Shown here: piece after piece, positions 54,524 to 64,000 of the stretch
How positions within the stretch are numbered: position 1 is the first letter of the stretch
How the letters are laid out: the number at the start of each line of letters is the position of its first letter
Source of the DNA: Cryptomeria japonica
Taxonomy: Eukaryota; Streptophyta; Pinopsida; Cupressales; Cupressaceae
Direction of reading: 5' to 3'
Length of the DNA stretch: 64,000 nt
Assembly: GCF_030272615.1 (NCBI RefSeq)
Contig: NC_081413.1
Location: 184,809,451-184,873,450 of the forward strand
Notes under the pieces: generated by a model
The model's input: the letters and a program-made list of their open reading frames with translations, nothing else
The model's database searches: none
Told to the model about the DNA's origin: nothing
Position numbers and translations under genes: made by a program

Positions 54524-56060
54524 TGTTGGCAATATGTGAACCCATATAAGGACATAATGATATTGTATGTTGTCATTGATGTCAATATGTGATATGTGAG
54601 AAGAGAGAACCGACATATGTGTGAACTGGTATATATGCCAAAGTGAAGTGGTATATTTGTTTAAGATGAACCGACACATGGATGGACTATGTGACTACCA
54701 GTTGGTAGGTAGTTTCCACTTTAGGATTTCCGGTTGGAGTACCTCAAGCCTGTGTGACTCAATCGGTGATCTTTGTGTGATGAGTTAGCAGTATAATGGA
54801 GAATAGGTCATGTTGCCACGTAAGCTCTGTGCGTGTGAAGGATATTGCATGAAGAAGACTATTCCTATCTACCACGGGAATGTGTGAAGTTTGTCAAATG
54901 GTGATAACGCGTGATGGGTTATCAACTGCTATGAAATCGGTGGATAATGGATGATGGAGAATGACTTGAGATCGATTCAATATTGTTCCATTTAATGCAG
55001 TATGATTCAACAGTCAGGATTGAATCACTTGAATTGCTTAACCTAATAGGTTTAGGGTTTAGGGTTTTTGCTACTGACCTGTATGTTTCCTATAAGGTCA
55101 ATGTTGTGTTTCTTTCTAAGGTGGTTGGAAAAAGTTGTGAGTGTGTATCCAAGGGAAGTGATACGTGATTCTTGCCAGACCAAAGGAGAGAAGAGATACC
55201 TACAAAGTGAATGTGCAGAAGGTGAAGAGGAGCCAAAATGGATCTGAAATAGCATTGAGTGCTATTACCAGATCATTTTAATTCTTGTTGATCTCTAACC
55301 ACTTCAATAGTTGTGAAATCCCTTAACAGGGTAGCCTTAACTGGCTTGATACAAATCCCTTAACAGGGTAGCTTTAATCGGCTTGATTCAAATCCCTTAA
55401 CTGGGTAACTCGAAGTTAATGAGTTCTGGGAAGCTATAGAGAATCTGGAGATCCTTTAGCTATTGAGTTCTTGAAATCCTCTAACAAGGTAACCCCAACT
55501 GGGTTTAACCCTTAACCGGGTGATCCCTAACAGGATCGGTTCCTAGCAGAACCTATTGTAATGTCTTTAACCAGACAAGGCTCCTAATAGAGCGGACTTC
55601 TAAAGAGTTCAAAAGCAGATTGTGGGTATTCATCCCCATCGTGGTTTTTTCCAGTTGGGTTTCCACATGAAAAATATGTGTGTCATGTGTGATGCTTTTG
55701 TCTTGTGATGCTTTGTTATTACCTATTGAGCATATGATGGTTCTGTGTTTTATGCCTATCTATAAAACATACTGAACCAACTGTTGTGAAGATCAGATGA
55801 TAGTTTACCTTTTTATGCATGAGGGTGTAATGGTACTATAGTATTGAGCTAAGAGGAAAGCTTAGTGAGTGACTGGTTTATGATTGTTTTAGTTATTCTG
55901 GGTCTTACCAGTTGCACTCTGTTTCAGCTAGTATCATTGCTTGCCAGTCATTTGGAGTATTTGCTATCAAACCGATTTTGGACTGTATTTTTGTTTGTAC
56001 TGATTCACCTGTCCCCCTCTCAGTACCGGTTTGGTACTATTGGTTCATCTTTGAGTTATC
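54524..56060 (+). repeat. 5' LTR of copia G (1,537 bp)
   Basis: TGTTGGCAATATG to GAGTTATCA. It contains GGTTTAGGGTTTAGGGTTT (55049-55067), a TATA-like CCTATAAGGT (55089-55098), a run of CCCTTAACAGGG-type inverted repeats (55315-55580) and the TGTGGGTATTC...GTGG block at 55620-55650. Matches 60058-61599. Confidence 0.92.
55315..55580. repeat. Short palindrome cluster in G LTR
   Basis: Eight or nine copies of a CCCTTAACAGGG / CCCTTAACCGGG-like core. The first two lie in 37-bp direct repeats starting AAATCCCTTAAC. A shorter version is in the 3' LTR (about 60888-61115). Confidence 0.8.
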
Positions 56061-56062
56061 AA

Positions 56063-56075
56063 TTGGTATCAGAGC
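56063..56075 (+). other. Copia G primer-binding site
   Basis: TGGTATCAGAGCA, initiator tRNA-Met type, two bases after the LTR. Confidence 0.92.
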
Positions 56076-56133
56076 ACTCTAGGTCCTCTATGTTGTAAGC
56101 TTAACCGCTTGAGGTAAAGATCCCAGTCAAACA

Positions 56134-57230
56134 ATGAAGAGGGAAGGTCCAAAGTTTAACAAGGAAAATTTTGGTATATGGAAAGATAGGATGAAGATAT
56201 TCATCAGAAGCATGGGTGCTCAACACTAGAGTTATGTTGAGAATGTCTATGTTGTCCCTATCGGTACTCTCACTGATGACCAAAGGAGAGAGATACAAGA
56301 AAATGGGCAAGTCATGGAAGCCCTCATCAGTAGTCTATTTGACATTGAGTTTATTGATGTTCAGGACAAGGTAAATCTCAAATAGGTATGGGATGCTCTT
56401 GAAAATATCTATGGTGGTGATGAACATCTGAAACAGGCTAAGGAAGAAAGCCTGAGAGATAAGTTTGAATATATGCGGATGGTTGAAGGTGAGACCATTC
56501 AGTAGTATGGAATAAGAATCAAAATAGTTGTTGAAGAAATCAAGAGTCCAGGTGGTAAAATAGAAGATTCCACTATGGTAAGCAAAGTCTTGAGATCCCT
56601 GTTGCCGGTCTATGCAATAAGGGTTGCTGCTATCCAGGAGCTGAGATCAATAGACAAGTCTAAGGTATCCTTGGACTCCATCATAGCCAAGTTAACAACC
56701 TATGAGCTAAATAGTTTTGATGGCAGTGTTCAAAAGACTGAATCAACATTCAAAGCCTTTGCTATACCATCTAGAAAAGGAAAAGAAGCTAGCACTAGTG
56801 GGGAACCTAGTCAGAGCAGAGAAATGAATGATGAGGAGATTCTAATGGCATTTGAAGCTCTCCTTGCTAGGAAGATTCCTAAAGGAACTGATAAATACAA
56901 AGGTAAGCTACCTTTGAAATGCTTTTCTTGTAACTAGATAGGACATATTGCTATAAACTATCCTAATGGCGATAACAGGGACAAACCAGAAAGGTTCAAG
57001 AAATTCAAAGGAGGAAACCGGAGAAACTGTTTTGTGGCAGTTGATGAAGGTGTCACAGATGAGGGATCAGAAGATGAAGAGAATGAAGATATTGTGTTTG
57101 ATGCTATAAAGGAAGATGTGGCAGACAAGAAGGCTCTTGTCTCCCGGTTTAATAATTCCAATGAGTGGATCATTGATAGTGGCTGTTCTCACCATATGAC
57201 AGGTGACCGGAGCACGTTTCTATCCTTGGA
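56134..57230 (+). pseudogene. Copia G gag and protease (broken by stops only)
   Basis: From ATG 56134 (MKREGPKFNKENFGIWKDRM) a single phase continues through gag: SSLFDIEFIDVQDKV, VWDALENIYGGDEHLKQAKE, KVLRSLLPVYAIRVAAIQEL, KLTTYELNSFDG. A zinc knuckle begins CFSCN and is interrupted by a stop (56935), with its last Cys as Tyr (INYPNG). An acidic linker leads to WIIDSGCSHHMTGDRSTF, the protease active site. The stops at 56227, 56383, 56503 and 56935 are all TAG, and no frameshift occurs. Gag/protease function is lost only through these stops and the knuckle changes. Confidence 0.92.
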
Positions 57231-58281
57231 AGAGTATGATGGTGGTGTGGTTCACTTTGGTAATGATGCACCATGCATGGTCAAAGGTAGAGGGTCCATC
57301 TTTGTAAATGGAAAGAGCAGTGCTGACAATGTGTACTGGGTTGATGGTCTCAGACACAACCTTCTGAGTGTTGCCCAGCTAAACGACAGTGGCCTCACTC
57401 TAGAATTCAAGAATGGAGTTTGCAGAATCAAAGGAAAAGATGGTAAATTGGTGGCCACTGGCATGCAGACCAAAGGTAACCTATTTCATCTGAATGTAAA
57501 TATAAGTACATGTCTTATGGCTAAACTTGATGATAACTGTATATGGCATATGAGACTCTGCCATGTAAACTTTGATAACATTATGAAGGCTAGTAAGATC
57601 AAAACAGTTAGAGGGTTGCCGATGCTAAGCAAACTAGATAATAGCTTGTGCAGAGAGTGTCAATTGGGGAAAATGTCTTCCTCAACCTTTAAAGGTAAAT
57701 CTTTCACTGTTGACAACTTGCTTGATCTTGTGCATATTGATTTGTGTGGTCCTATGAAAACTAGAAGTGTCTAGGGTGATAGGTACTTCATGATTCTCAC
57801 TGATGACTGCTCAAGAATGATGTGGGTCACATTCTTGAAAGACAAGTCTGAAGCCTTTGTGAAATTCAAGGCTTTTAGAGAATTAGTGGAGAAAGAAAGC
57901 AGTAAAAGAATCAAGTGTCTCAAAACTGATCAAGGAGGGGAGTTCACTTCCAGTGAATTCAACAAGTACTATGAAGAATTTGGCATCAAAAAGCAACTGT
58001 CTACCCCCCGGACTCCACAACAGAATGGCCTAGTAGAGAGGAATCACCGGACTATAGTTGAAGTAGCTAGAACCATGTTGATTCAAGGAAAGGTAGCTCA
58101 CACCTTTTGGAGAGAAGTGGTGAGCACTGCAGTCTACACTATGAACCGAGTACTCATCAAGAAAGGTAAGGACAAAACTCCTCATGAGTATTGGACCAGT
58201 AAGACACCTGTGGTCAGCTACTTTAGGGTATTTGGTAGCAAATTTTACATCAAGAGGAGTGAACATCAGGGCAAATTTGAA
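57231..58281 (+). pseudogene. Copia G GAG-pre-integrase and integrase, to the gap
   Basis: Same phase as gag. NVYWVDGLRHNLLSVAQLND, then WHMRLCHVNFDNI and CRECQLGKM (zinc-binding H/C residues), LVHIDLCGPMKTRS (first Asp), a TAG at 57772-57774, LKTDQGGEFTSSEF (second Asp), and TPQQNGLVERNHRTIVEVAR with the catalytic Glu. It continues FWREVVSTAVYTMNRVLIKK to HQGKFE, where the gap starts. The D-D-E residues are all present. One TAG is the only lesion seen. Confidence 0.94.
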
Positions 58282-58781
58282 NNNNNNNNNNNNNNNNNNN
58301 NNNNNNNNNNNNNNNNNNNNNNNNNNNNNNNNNNNNNNNNNNNNNNNNNNNNNNNNNNNNNNNNNNNNNNNNNNNNNNNNNNNNNNNNNNNNNNNNNNNN
58401 NNNNNNNNNNNNNNNNNNNNNNNNNNNNNNNNNNNNNNNNNNNNNNNNNNNNNNNNNNNNNNNNNNNNNNNNNNNNNNNNNNNNNNNNNNNNNNNNNNNN
58501 NNNNNNNNNNNNNNNNNNNNNNNNNNNNNNNNNNNNNNNNNNNNNNNNNNNNNNNNNNNNNNNNNNNNNNNNNNNNNNNNNNNNNNNNNNNNNNNNNNNN
58601 NNNNNNNNNNNNNNNNNNNNNNNNNNNNNNNNNNNNNNNNNNNNNNNNNNNNNNNNNNNNNNNNNNNNNNNNNNNNNNNNNNNNNNNNNNNNNNNNNNNN
58701 NNNNNNNNNNNNNNNNNNNNNNNNNNNNNNNNNNNNNNNNNNNNNNNNNNNNNNNNNNNNNNNNNNNNNNNNNNNNNNNNN
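58282..58781. other. Assembly gap of 500 N
   Basis: Exactly 500 Ns, a usual placeholder length, so the true size is unknown. It hides the integrase C-terminus and most of RT of copia G. A full copia Pol would need more than 500 bp here. Confidence 0.97.
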
Positions 58782-59812
58782 TGTCTACATTCCCATCTTG
58801 AGAAGATAGGATTTGAGAGAGCAAGAGAAGATAGCAATATCTACTTGAAGTCTGAAGGAGATCAAATCCTGATCTGTGAGGTATTTGTTGATGACATTAT
58901 CTTTTGTGGAGATGACAAGATGAGTCATGAGTTTGCAGATGAGATGAAGAAAGAGTTTGAAATCTCACTCATAGGAGAGATTAAATTCTTCATTGGACTA
59001 TAGATCCAACAAATGAAGGATGGAATCTTTATCACTCAGTCCAAGTATGTCAAAGAGGTGTTGAAGACCTTTGGCATGGAAGATAGCGAACCAGTTGGTG
59101 ACTGCTTGTAAACTATCCAAAGAGGATGACTCAGCATTGGTTGATGAGAAGGAATATTGATCAATGATTGGTAAATTGTATTATGCAGTGCATAGCAGAC
59201 CGGATATTGCACATGTAGTTGGCATTATTGCAAGGTTCCAAAAAAGCCCAAGAGAATCCCACTCGGTTGTAGTCAAGTGGATTCTTAGGTATCTGAAGGG
59301 AACTGTTGACTATGGCTTGTGATATCCATATAGAAAGGATTTCAACTTGGAAGTGTTTAGAGATGCTGATTGAGCTGGTAATATAGATGACCGAAAGAGC
59401 ACAACCGGTGGTGCATTCTTCCTCGGTGGTAGACTAGTCTCATGGATGAGTTGTATCTCTCACTCTACAGCGGAAGCAGAGTATGTTGCAGCTTTCATCA
59501 ACTGCACTTAGACAATTTGGATGAAGCATGTATTAAATGGCTTCAAAGTTCTTGTATCTTAACCAGTAAGTATATTTTGTGACAATACTAGTGCAATTAA
59601 CATCTCCAAGAATCCGGTTTTACATTCTAGAACCAAGCACTTTGAGCTTAAGTATCATTTCTTAAGGGAAAAGGTTCAGAACAAAGAGATTGCACTGGAA
59701 CATGTTTCTAGTAAGGAGCAATTGGCAAACATATTCACCAAGCCTCTCCCAAAGACTACATTTATGTACTTAAGAGGTGAATTAGGGGTGTTTCCCCTTC
59801 AGGAGGTAAACT
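58782..59812 (+). pseudogene. Copia G reverse transcriptase end and RNase H (broken)
   Basis: After the gap: LHSHLEKIGFERAREDSNIY and EVFVDDIIFCGDDKM (catalytic FVDD), EFEISLIGEIKFFIGL, a TAG, IQQMKDGIFITQSKYVKEVL, a frame change near 59100, then GKLYYAVHSRPDIAHVVGII, RYLKGTVDYGL, DDRKSTTGGAFFLGGRLVSW, HSTAEAEYVAAF, IFCDNTSAINISKNPVLHSR and ANIFTKPLPKTTFMYLRGEL, ending at TAA 59812. RNase H D-E-D residues are visible. Stops are TAG, TGA or TAA at sites where copia relatives have Gln, Trp or Arg. Confidence 0.92.
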
Positions 59813-60057
59813 AAAAGCATATGCTCCGCATCAGTCAGGTAGTGCATAGTCAAATTTATTTTGGATTAATGTGTTGAAGGATGCTACTCCTCAAGGGGAG
59901 TAACATAATGGAACAAGGAAGCTTGTACCTCCACTTTGGCATTGCTGTCAAAGGGGGAGAAGATGTGAAGTGGAGAAGATATCTACAGAAAATGGGGAGA
60001 AGATGTGAAGCAAAGAAGATATCTTTGTTTATTGCCATCAATGCCAAAGGGGGAGAT
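59813..60057 (+). other. Copia G 3' untranslated region with two purine tracts
   Basis: An inner tract CAAAGGGGGAGAAG (59949-59962) and the terminal AAAGGGGGAGAT (60046-60057), the latter after GCCATCAATGCCAA. Two 30-bp direct repeats starting GGGAGAAGATGTGAAG lie between them (about 59955 and 59996). Confidence 0.8.
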
Positions 60058-61599
60058 TGTTGGCATTGTGTGAACGGGTATGGAACCGGTATGTGGACAT
60101 AATCACATTGTATGTTTTCATTGATGTCAATATTTTGAAGAAGTGAGAACCGACATATGAGAGAACCGGTAGAACACTGTGAACTGGCATTAGTGCCAAA
60201 GTGAAGCAGTGTGCTTATTCAAGGTGAACCGACATATGCTTATGGAAACCGGCACATGGAAGTGTTGTATGACTACTGGTTGGTAGTCTCAACTTCAAGG
60301 TTTCCAGTTTAAGTGCTTCAAGCCTATGTGGCTCAACCGGTGACATTGTGTGATGAGTTAGCATTGTAATGAAGAATAGATCATGTTGCCACGTCAACCT
60401 TGTGCACGTGAAGGATCTTGCATGAAAGATATTGTTCCTATCTACCTCGAGAATGTGTGAATTCTGTAAAATGGTGATAACATGTGATGGGTTATCAGCC
60501 ACCATGAAATCGGTGAAAATGGATGATGGAGAATATCTTGAGATTGGATCAAGACTGTTGCAATTAATGGAGTGTTCTCAATGATCAGGATTGAACTGTT
60601 TGAATTCCTTAACCTACTAGGTTTAGGGTTTAGGGTTTATGCTACCGACCTATCTGTTTTCCTATAAGGTCGATGTTGTGTCTCTTTCTGAGGTTGTTGG
60701 CAAAAGTTGTGTGTGTGTATCCAAGAGAAGGGATACATGATTCTTGCCACACCAAAAGAAGAGAAGTGATACTTGTAGAGTGTAAGTGCAGAAGGTGAAG
60801 AGGAGCTTAAGCGGATCTGCATTGGCATTGAGTGATGTTACTAGATCATTGTAATCCCTGTTGATCTCTAACCACCTCAACAGTTGGAAAATCCCTTAAT
60901 AGGGTAGCCTTAACCGGCCTACTGTAAATCCTTTAACAGGGTAATTCAAAGCTATTGATTTCGAAATCTTTTAGCTATTGAGTTCTTGAAATCCTCTAAC
61001 AAGGTAACCTTTAATAGGGTTTAACCCTTAACTAAGTATTGTAGCCATCCTTTAACTGGGTGATCTTTAATAGGATTGGTTCCTAGCAGAACTTATTGTA
61101 ATGTCTCTAACCAGACAAGGCTCCTAACAAAGTGGACTTCTAAAGAGTTCAAAAACAGCTTGTGGGTATTCATCCCCACCGTTGTTTTTCCCAGTTGGGT
61201 TTCCACGTGAAAAATATGTGTGTCATGTGTGATGCTTTTATCTTGTGATGCTTTCCTATTGTCTATCAAGCATATGATGGTTCTGTGTTTTATGTCTGTC
61301 AATAAAACATGTTGAACTAGCTATTATTATAATCTAATAATAGATTACATGTTTATGCATAAGGGTGAAATGGTATTGTAGTCTTGAGTTGAGTGAAAAG
61401 CTAAGTGAGTAACTGGTTAATACTTGTCTCAGTCATTCTTAGCTTTACCAATTGCACTCTATTTCAAACCAGTGTCACTGTTTGCCAGTCATTTGAAGTG
61501 TCTGCTGTCAAACCGGTTTAGGATTGTATTTTTGTCTGTACTGATTCAACCCCACTCTCAGTACCAGGTTAGTACTATCCATTCAACATTGAGTTATCA
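60058..61599 (+). repeat. 3' LTR of copia G (1,542 bp)
   Basis: TGTTGGCATTGTG to GAGTTATCA. Collinear with the 5' LTR, with a reduced palindrome cluster. Telomere-like GGTTTAGGGTTTAGGGTTT at 60620-60638. Confidence 0.92.
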
Positions 61600-62711
61600 T
61601 AAACCAATTACCAAAATAGTAGATATACCAATTAAGCACAAGCAACAATTAGAGAATAAATACCACCCACATGACACCTATATTTGTACATGGAAAACTT
61701 AGAAAAAGGGGAAAACCACAGTGAGAAGCCTACCCACAGTTAGATAATACTTCTGAATTAAGTATGTGAATACAAATTGAGGGGTCTGCACTTGCAGGAA
61801 GGCTGATAGCCTAGAGCACACTATTCATTACTAAAAGAGTCTCATTGACTACATAGAAATCTAGACTACAATCCAAAAGGAAGAATGAACTACAATGATA
61901 GCATCTCCTATGCCTGAATATAGTTCTGGTTAAGCTCAATATCAGAGGACTTAATGCTCTTAAATAAACCCAACTTGATCACCAATGATTGACCAAATCC
62001 TCTGCATGAATGATTAATACATTATTCACTCGCATACATCCTTTCCATATCCCTTATATTCCACCTTATGATCTACAATGAGATCTTACATCATATATAT
62101 ACAAACCCTCGACCATAAACAATCAGGTCAACCACCAAACAATAAAGCAATTACATAATTATAAAACATGTTAGCCTGAGACCAAACAAATAATATCCAA
62201 CCCATAAGAAATCCTAGAAACACATCAAGAAGTCCAATCAACATGTTACATTAAGCTGGTCCAGAACCTAGATAGTAACAAACCCGATTTAGGTCCACAC
62301 ACACTAAAGCAATGATCCCAATTAGCCAACTTTCGAACATGATCACCATCAGCATCCCAAATCTCTAATAGAAGTCGCACCAACACCACTTATGCATAAC
62401 ATCAAATATATTCAACAGATCTTTGTCGGTGAAACCCTCACTGGATCAACAAACCAAGCTTATCAGCATATAAGATAGCATCCGATCACAAAATCAAAAC
62501 CAACTAAATGAACATGAATCTGAGTAGCATGAATAGCAGATCTAAGCCAAAGCATACTAGAGTATACCAAATCACCATAATCTAATCCAACCAGAAACCA
62601 AACAACCTATCAGGACCAGAAGGATACCGGTAAACAACCAAAACAACTAGTGTTGACATCAATGACAAAACATCAATGCAACACATAATCAATTCCTCCA
62701 AATGGCCAACA
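61600..62711 (-). repeat. 3' LTR of copia H (outer end missing)
   Basis: Ends CCAACA at 62711 beside the polypurine tract. Its left end is cut where G stops (TAAACCAATTACC at 61600). The TGGAAAACTTAG / GGAAAACCACAGTG block at about 61690-61735 corresponds to the conserved R/U5 block of the other LTRs. Confidence 0.85.
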
Positions 62712-63060
62712 ATATCCCCCTTTGGCATTGATGGCAACACTAGATGTGAAAAATATCCAAGTGCCAAGAAAAGCCAAACAAATCTCCCACACAAGAATAT
62801 AGCAATGAAGTTCTAATCCATACTCTCCCTGTAGATGATATCTTAGTTAAGTTCTTCAAATTTATCCCCCTAATGTATGTATCTCCTTAAGTTTTTCACA
62901 TGAATATCTCTCCCCCTTTGACATCAATGCTACAAATCTAACATAAATATCAAAACAAAAACATAAACCACTGAATCACAAGGCTAACTACTCCCCCTAA
63001 GTAGTAGCATCACCACATCAATCTAGAATGAATAATATATTTGATAATGCATACCAAACT
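62712..63060 (-). other. Copia H 3' untranslated region with two purine tracts
   Basis: Terminal tract AAAGGGGGATAT (62712-62723, element strand) and an inner AAAGGGGGAGAGA with flanking TTGATGTC at 62906-62925. ACTCCCCCTAAG at about 62989-63000 is a third short tract. No coding. Confidence 0.72.
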
Positions 63061-63078
63061 GATGCCAAATTGCATCAA

Positions 63079-63612
63079 TTAGTTTTCTGTCGGAGGGGCA
63101 GAAACCCCTAATCTGTCTCTTAGGTACTCAAATGATTCCTTAGGCAAAGGTTTAGTGAAGATATTTGCAATATGCTCTTCAGTGTTCACATAAACCAATC
63201 TAACTTCATTTTCTTCCACCTTCTCCTTCAAAAAGTTAAACTTAATAGATATGTGCTTTCTCTTAGAGTGAAATACCAAATTCTTTGATATGTCAATAGC
63301 AGTAGAGTTATCAGAGTGAATAACTACTAGTCCATTGCAATGCACTTTTATTTCCTTCAACATTTTCTTCATCCATAGAACTTGTGTACAATTAGTAGCA
63401 GTAGCAACATACTCAACTTCAACAGTAGATAAAGTACATGATTGTTTCTTTCTTATCCATCAAATAAGTTTCTTTCCAAGAAATAAAGCTCCACCGGAAG
63501 TACTTTTCCGGTCATCAACACCACCTGCCCAATATGCATATGTATATGCACATAAAGTAAAGTCATCAAATTTAGGGTACCACAAACCATATTCAGATGT
63601 TCCTTGTAAGTA
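63079..63612 (-). pseudogene. Copia H RNase H (broken)
   Basis: The minus strand from about 63600 reads YGLWYPKFDDFTLCAYTYAY (the usual first Asp of DAD/DAS is Tyr), GGVDDRKSTSGGALFLGKKL, EVEYVATATN, then from 63372 MKKMLKEIKVHC, VVIHSDNSTAIDISKNLVFH, IANIFTKPLPKESFEYLRDR and a stop at 63079. Catalytic Glu and second Asp regions are recognisable. One frame change and one or more stops near 63460. Confidence 0.88.
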
Positions 63613-64000
63613 TAGGTGTATTTCCAAACCATAATTCATAAGGTGTCTTACCGGTTTCCCCTTTGATATGAACTCTGTTGAATGTATAAACTAATGTGCT
63701 CACTACTTCTCTCCAGTAGATATGAGGTAGATTAGCTTCCATCAACATGGTTCTAGTAGCATCCAAGATAGTTTTGTTATTTCTTTCCACAACTCCATTT
63801 TGCTAAGGTGTCCAGGGAGCAAACAATTGTCTCCTTATACCATGCTTCTCACAAAAGTTATTAAACTCATTGGATGCAAATTCTCCACCATGATCTGACC
63901 TTAAGCACTTAATCTTCAATCTTGTCTCAGTTTCAACTTTAGCTTTAAATATTTTAAAATTTTCAAAAGCCTCAAGTTTCTCCCTTAGAAAAGTAACCCA
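63613..64000 (-). pseudogene. Copia H integrase, fragment fused to RNase H
   Basis: Minus strand from the window edge: WVTFLREK, IKCLRSDHGGEFASNEFNNF (second catalytic Asp), RRQLFAPWTP, a stop near 63803, VVERNNKTILDATRTMLMEA (catalytic Glu), NLPHIYWREVVSTLVYTFNR, KGETGKTPYELWFGNTPI. Directly after FGNTPI the sequence is RNase H (YLQGT region, in another frame). The integrase C-terminus and the entire RT, about 2 kb, are missing. Confidence 0.9.

Larger units (their letters stand above)
54524..61599 (+). mobile_element. Copia G: Ty1/copia LTR retrotransposon (7.1 kb, with assembly gap)
   Basis: LTRs 54524-56060 and 60058-61599, primer site at 56063, one polyprotein frame, and a polypurine tract at 60046-60057. 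Order gag-protease-integrase-(gap)-RT-RNase H on the plus strand. LTRs of about 1.54 kb are long for copia. Flanking bases AGATG and TAAAC do not match, so a clean duplication is absent. The right flank is the interior of the H LTR. The family differs from A/E in both LTR and protein. Confidence 0.92.
61600..64000 (-). mobile_element. Copia H: Ty1/copia element, 3' part, RT deleted
   Basis: On the minus strand from the right edge: integrase, a direct jump to RNase H at about 63612, a 3' untranslated region, polypurine tract (62712) and a 3' LTR truncated at 61600 by copia G's end. The gag half is beyond the window. The LTR shares the R block (GGGGTCTGCACTTGCAGG at 61781) with A, E, D and F but is a separate family. 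Confidence 0.9.

Noticed and set aside
1-64000. A host gene in the gaps between elements
   Set aside because: No stretch shows a non-transposon domain, exon-like pattern, tRNA or rRNA. All strong protein similarity is to retrotransposon proteins or to the ORF1/ORF2 group that lies between LTRs.

Overview
The window is intergenic DNA from a repeat-rich plant genome, built almost entirely of nested, decayed LTR retrotransposons. I find no host protein gene, rRNA, tRNA or CRISPR array. The organism is inferred to be a large-genome seed plant (a gymnosperm would fit, but the sequence does not prove it). The reasons are the density of Ty1/copia and Tat-like Ty3/gypsy elements, copia primer sites matching the 3' end of initiator tRNA-Met (TGGTATCAGAGC), and AT-rich, stop-riddled open frames.

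Layout. (1) 1-5975: copia A, minus strand, entering from the left and inserted in the reverse transcriptase of gypsy Gy1. Gy1 (minus, 5976-12888) carries gag, protease, a leader with two 21-bp repeat arrays, a primer site and one LTR. (2) Gy1 itself sits in the gag zinc knuckle of copia B (12889 to about 14150). (3) About 14450-17900: gypsy Gy2, plus strand (RT, RNase H, second RNase H), split by a 2.26-kb solo-LTR-like insertion at 14700-16955. (4) About 17940-21931 and 50256-50339: a long minus-strand LTR-like block, J, with two internal repeat arrays. J is split by element C. (5) 21937-50250: element C, plus strand, with 965/966-bp LTRs and a perfect 5-bp duplication ATTAG. C holds element D (26842-37363), which holds element F (28575-35264), and then a tandem pair of copia elements E1-E2 sharing one LTR (37364-49035). 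(6) 50340-52071: gypsy Gy3, plus strand (second RNase H and integrase), then a 30-bp minisatellite and about 2 kb of unassigned DNA. (7) 54524-61599: copia G, plus strand, with a 500-base assembly gap. (8) 61600-64000: copia H, minus strand, running off the right edge.

Most interesting content. C, D and F are a non-autonomous LTR retrotransposon group without protease, integrase or reverse transcriptase. Instead they carry two conserved frames. ORF1 (about 380 aa) is a coiled coil followed by four CCHC zinc knuckles. ORF2 is about 1,050 aa in F, of unrecognised function, with a conserved N-terminal region, a Lys-rich middle and a helical C-terminus. Copies with two quite different LTR types (C versus D/F) share both frames in the same order. 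They also share the primer site, the leader after it, an LTR transcript-region motif, and a hairpin plus polypurine tract with the autonomous copia elements A, E and H. This suggests that C/D/F were mobilised in trans by A/E-like partners.
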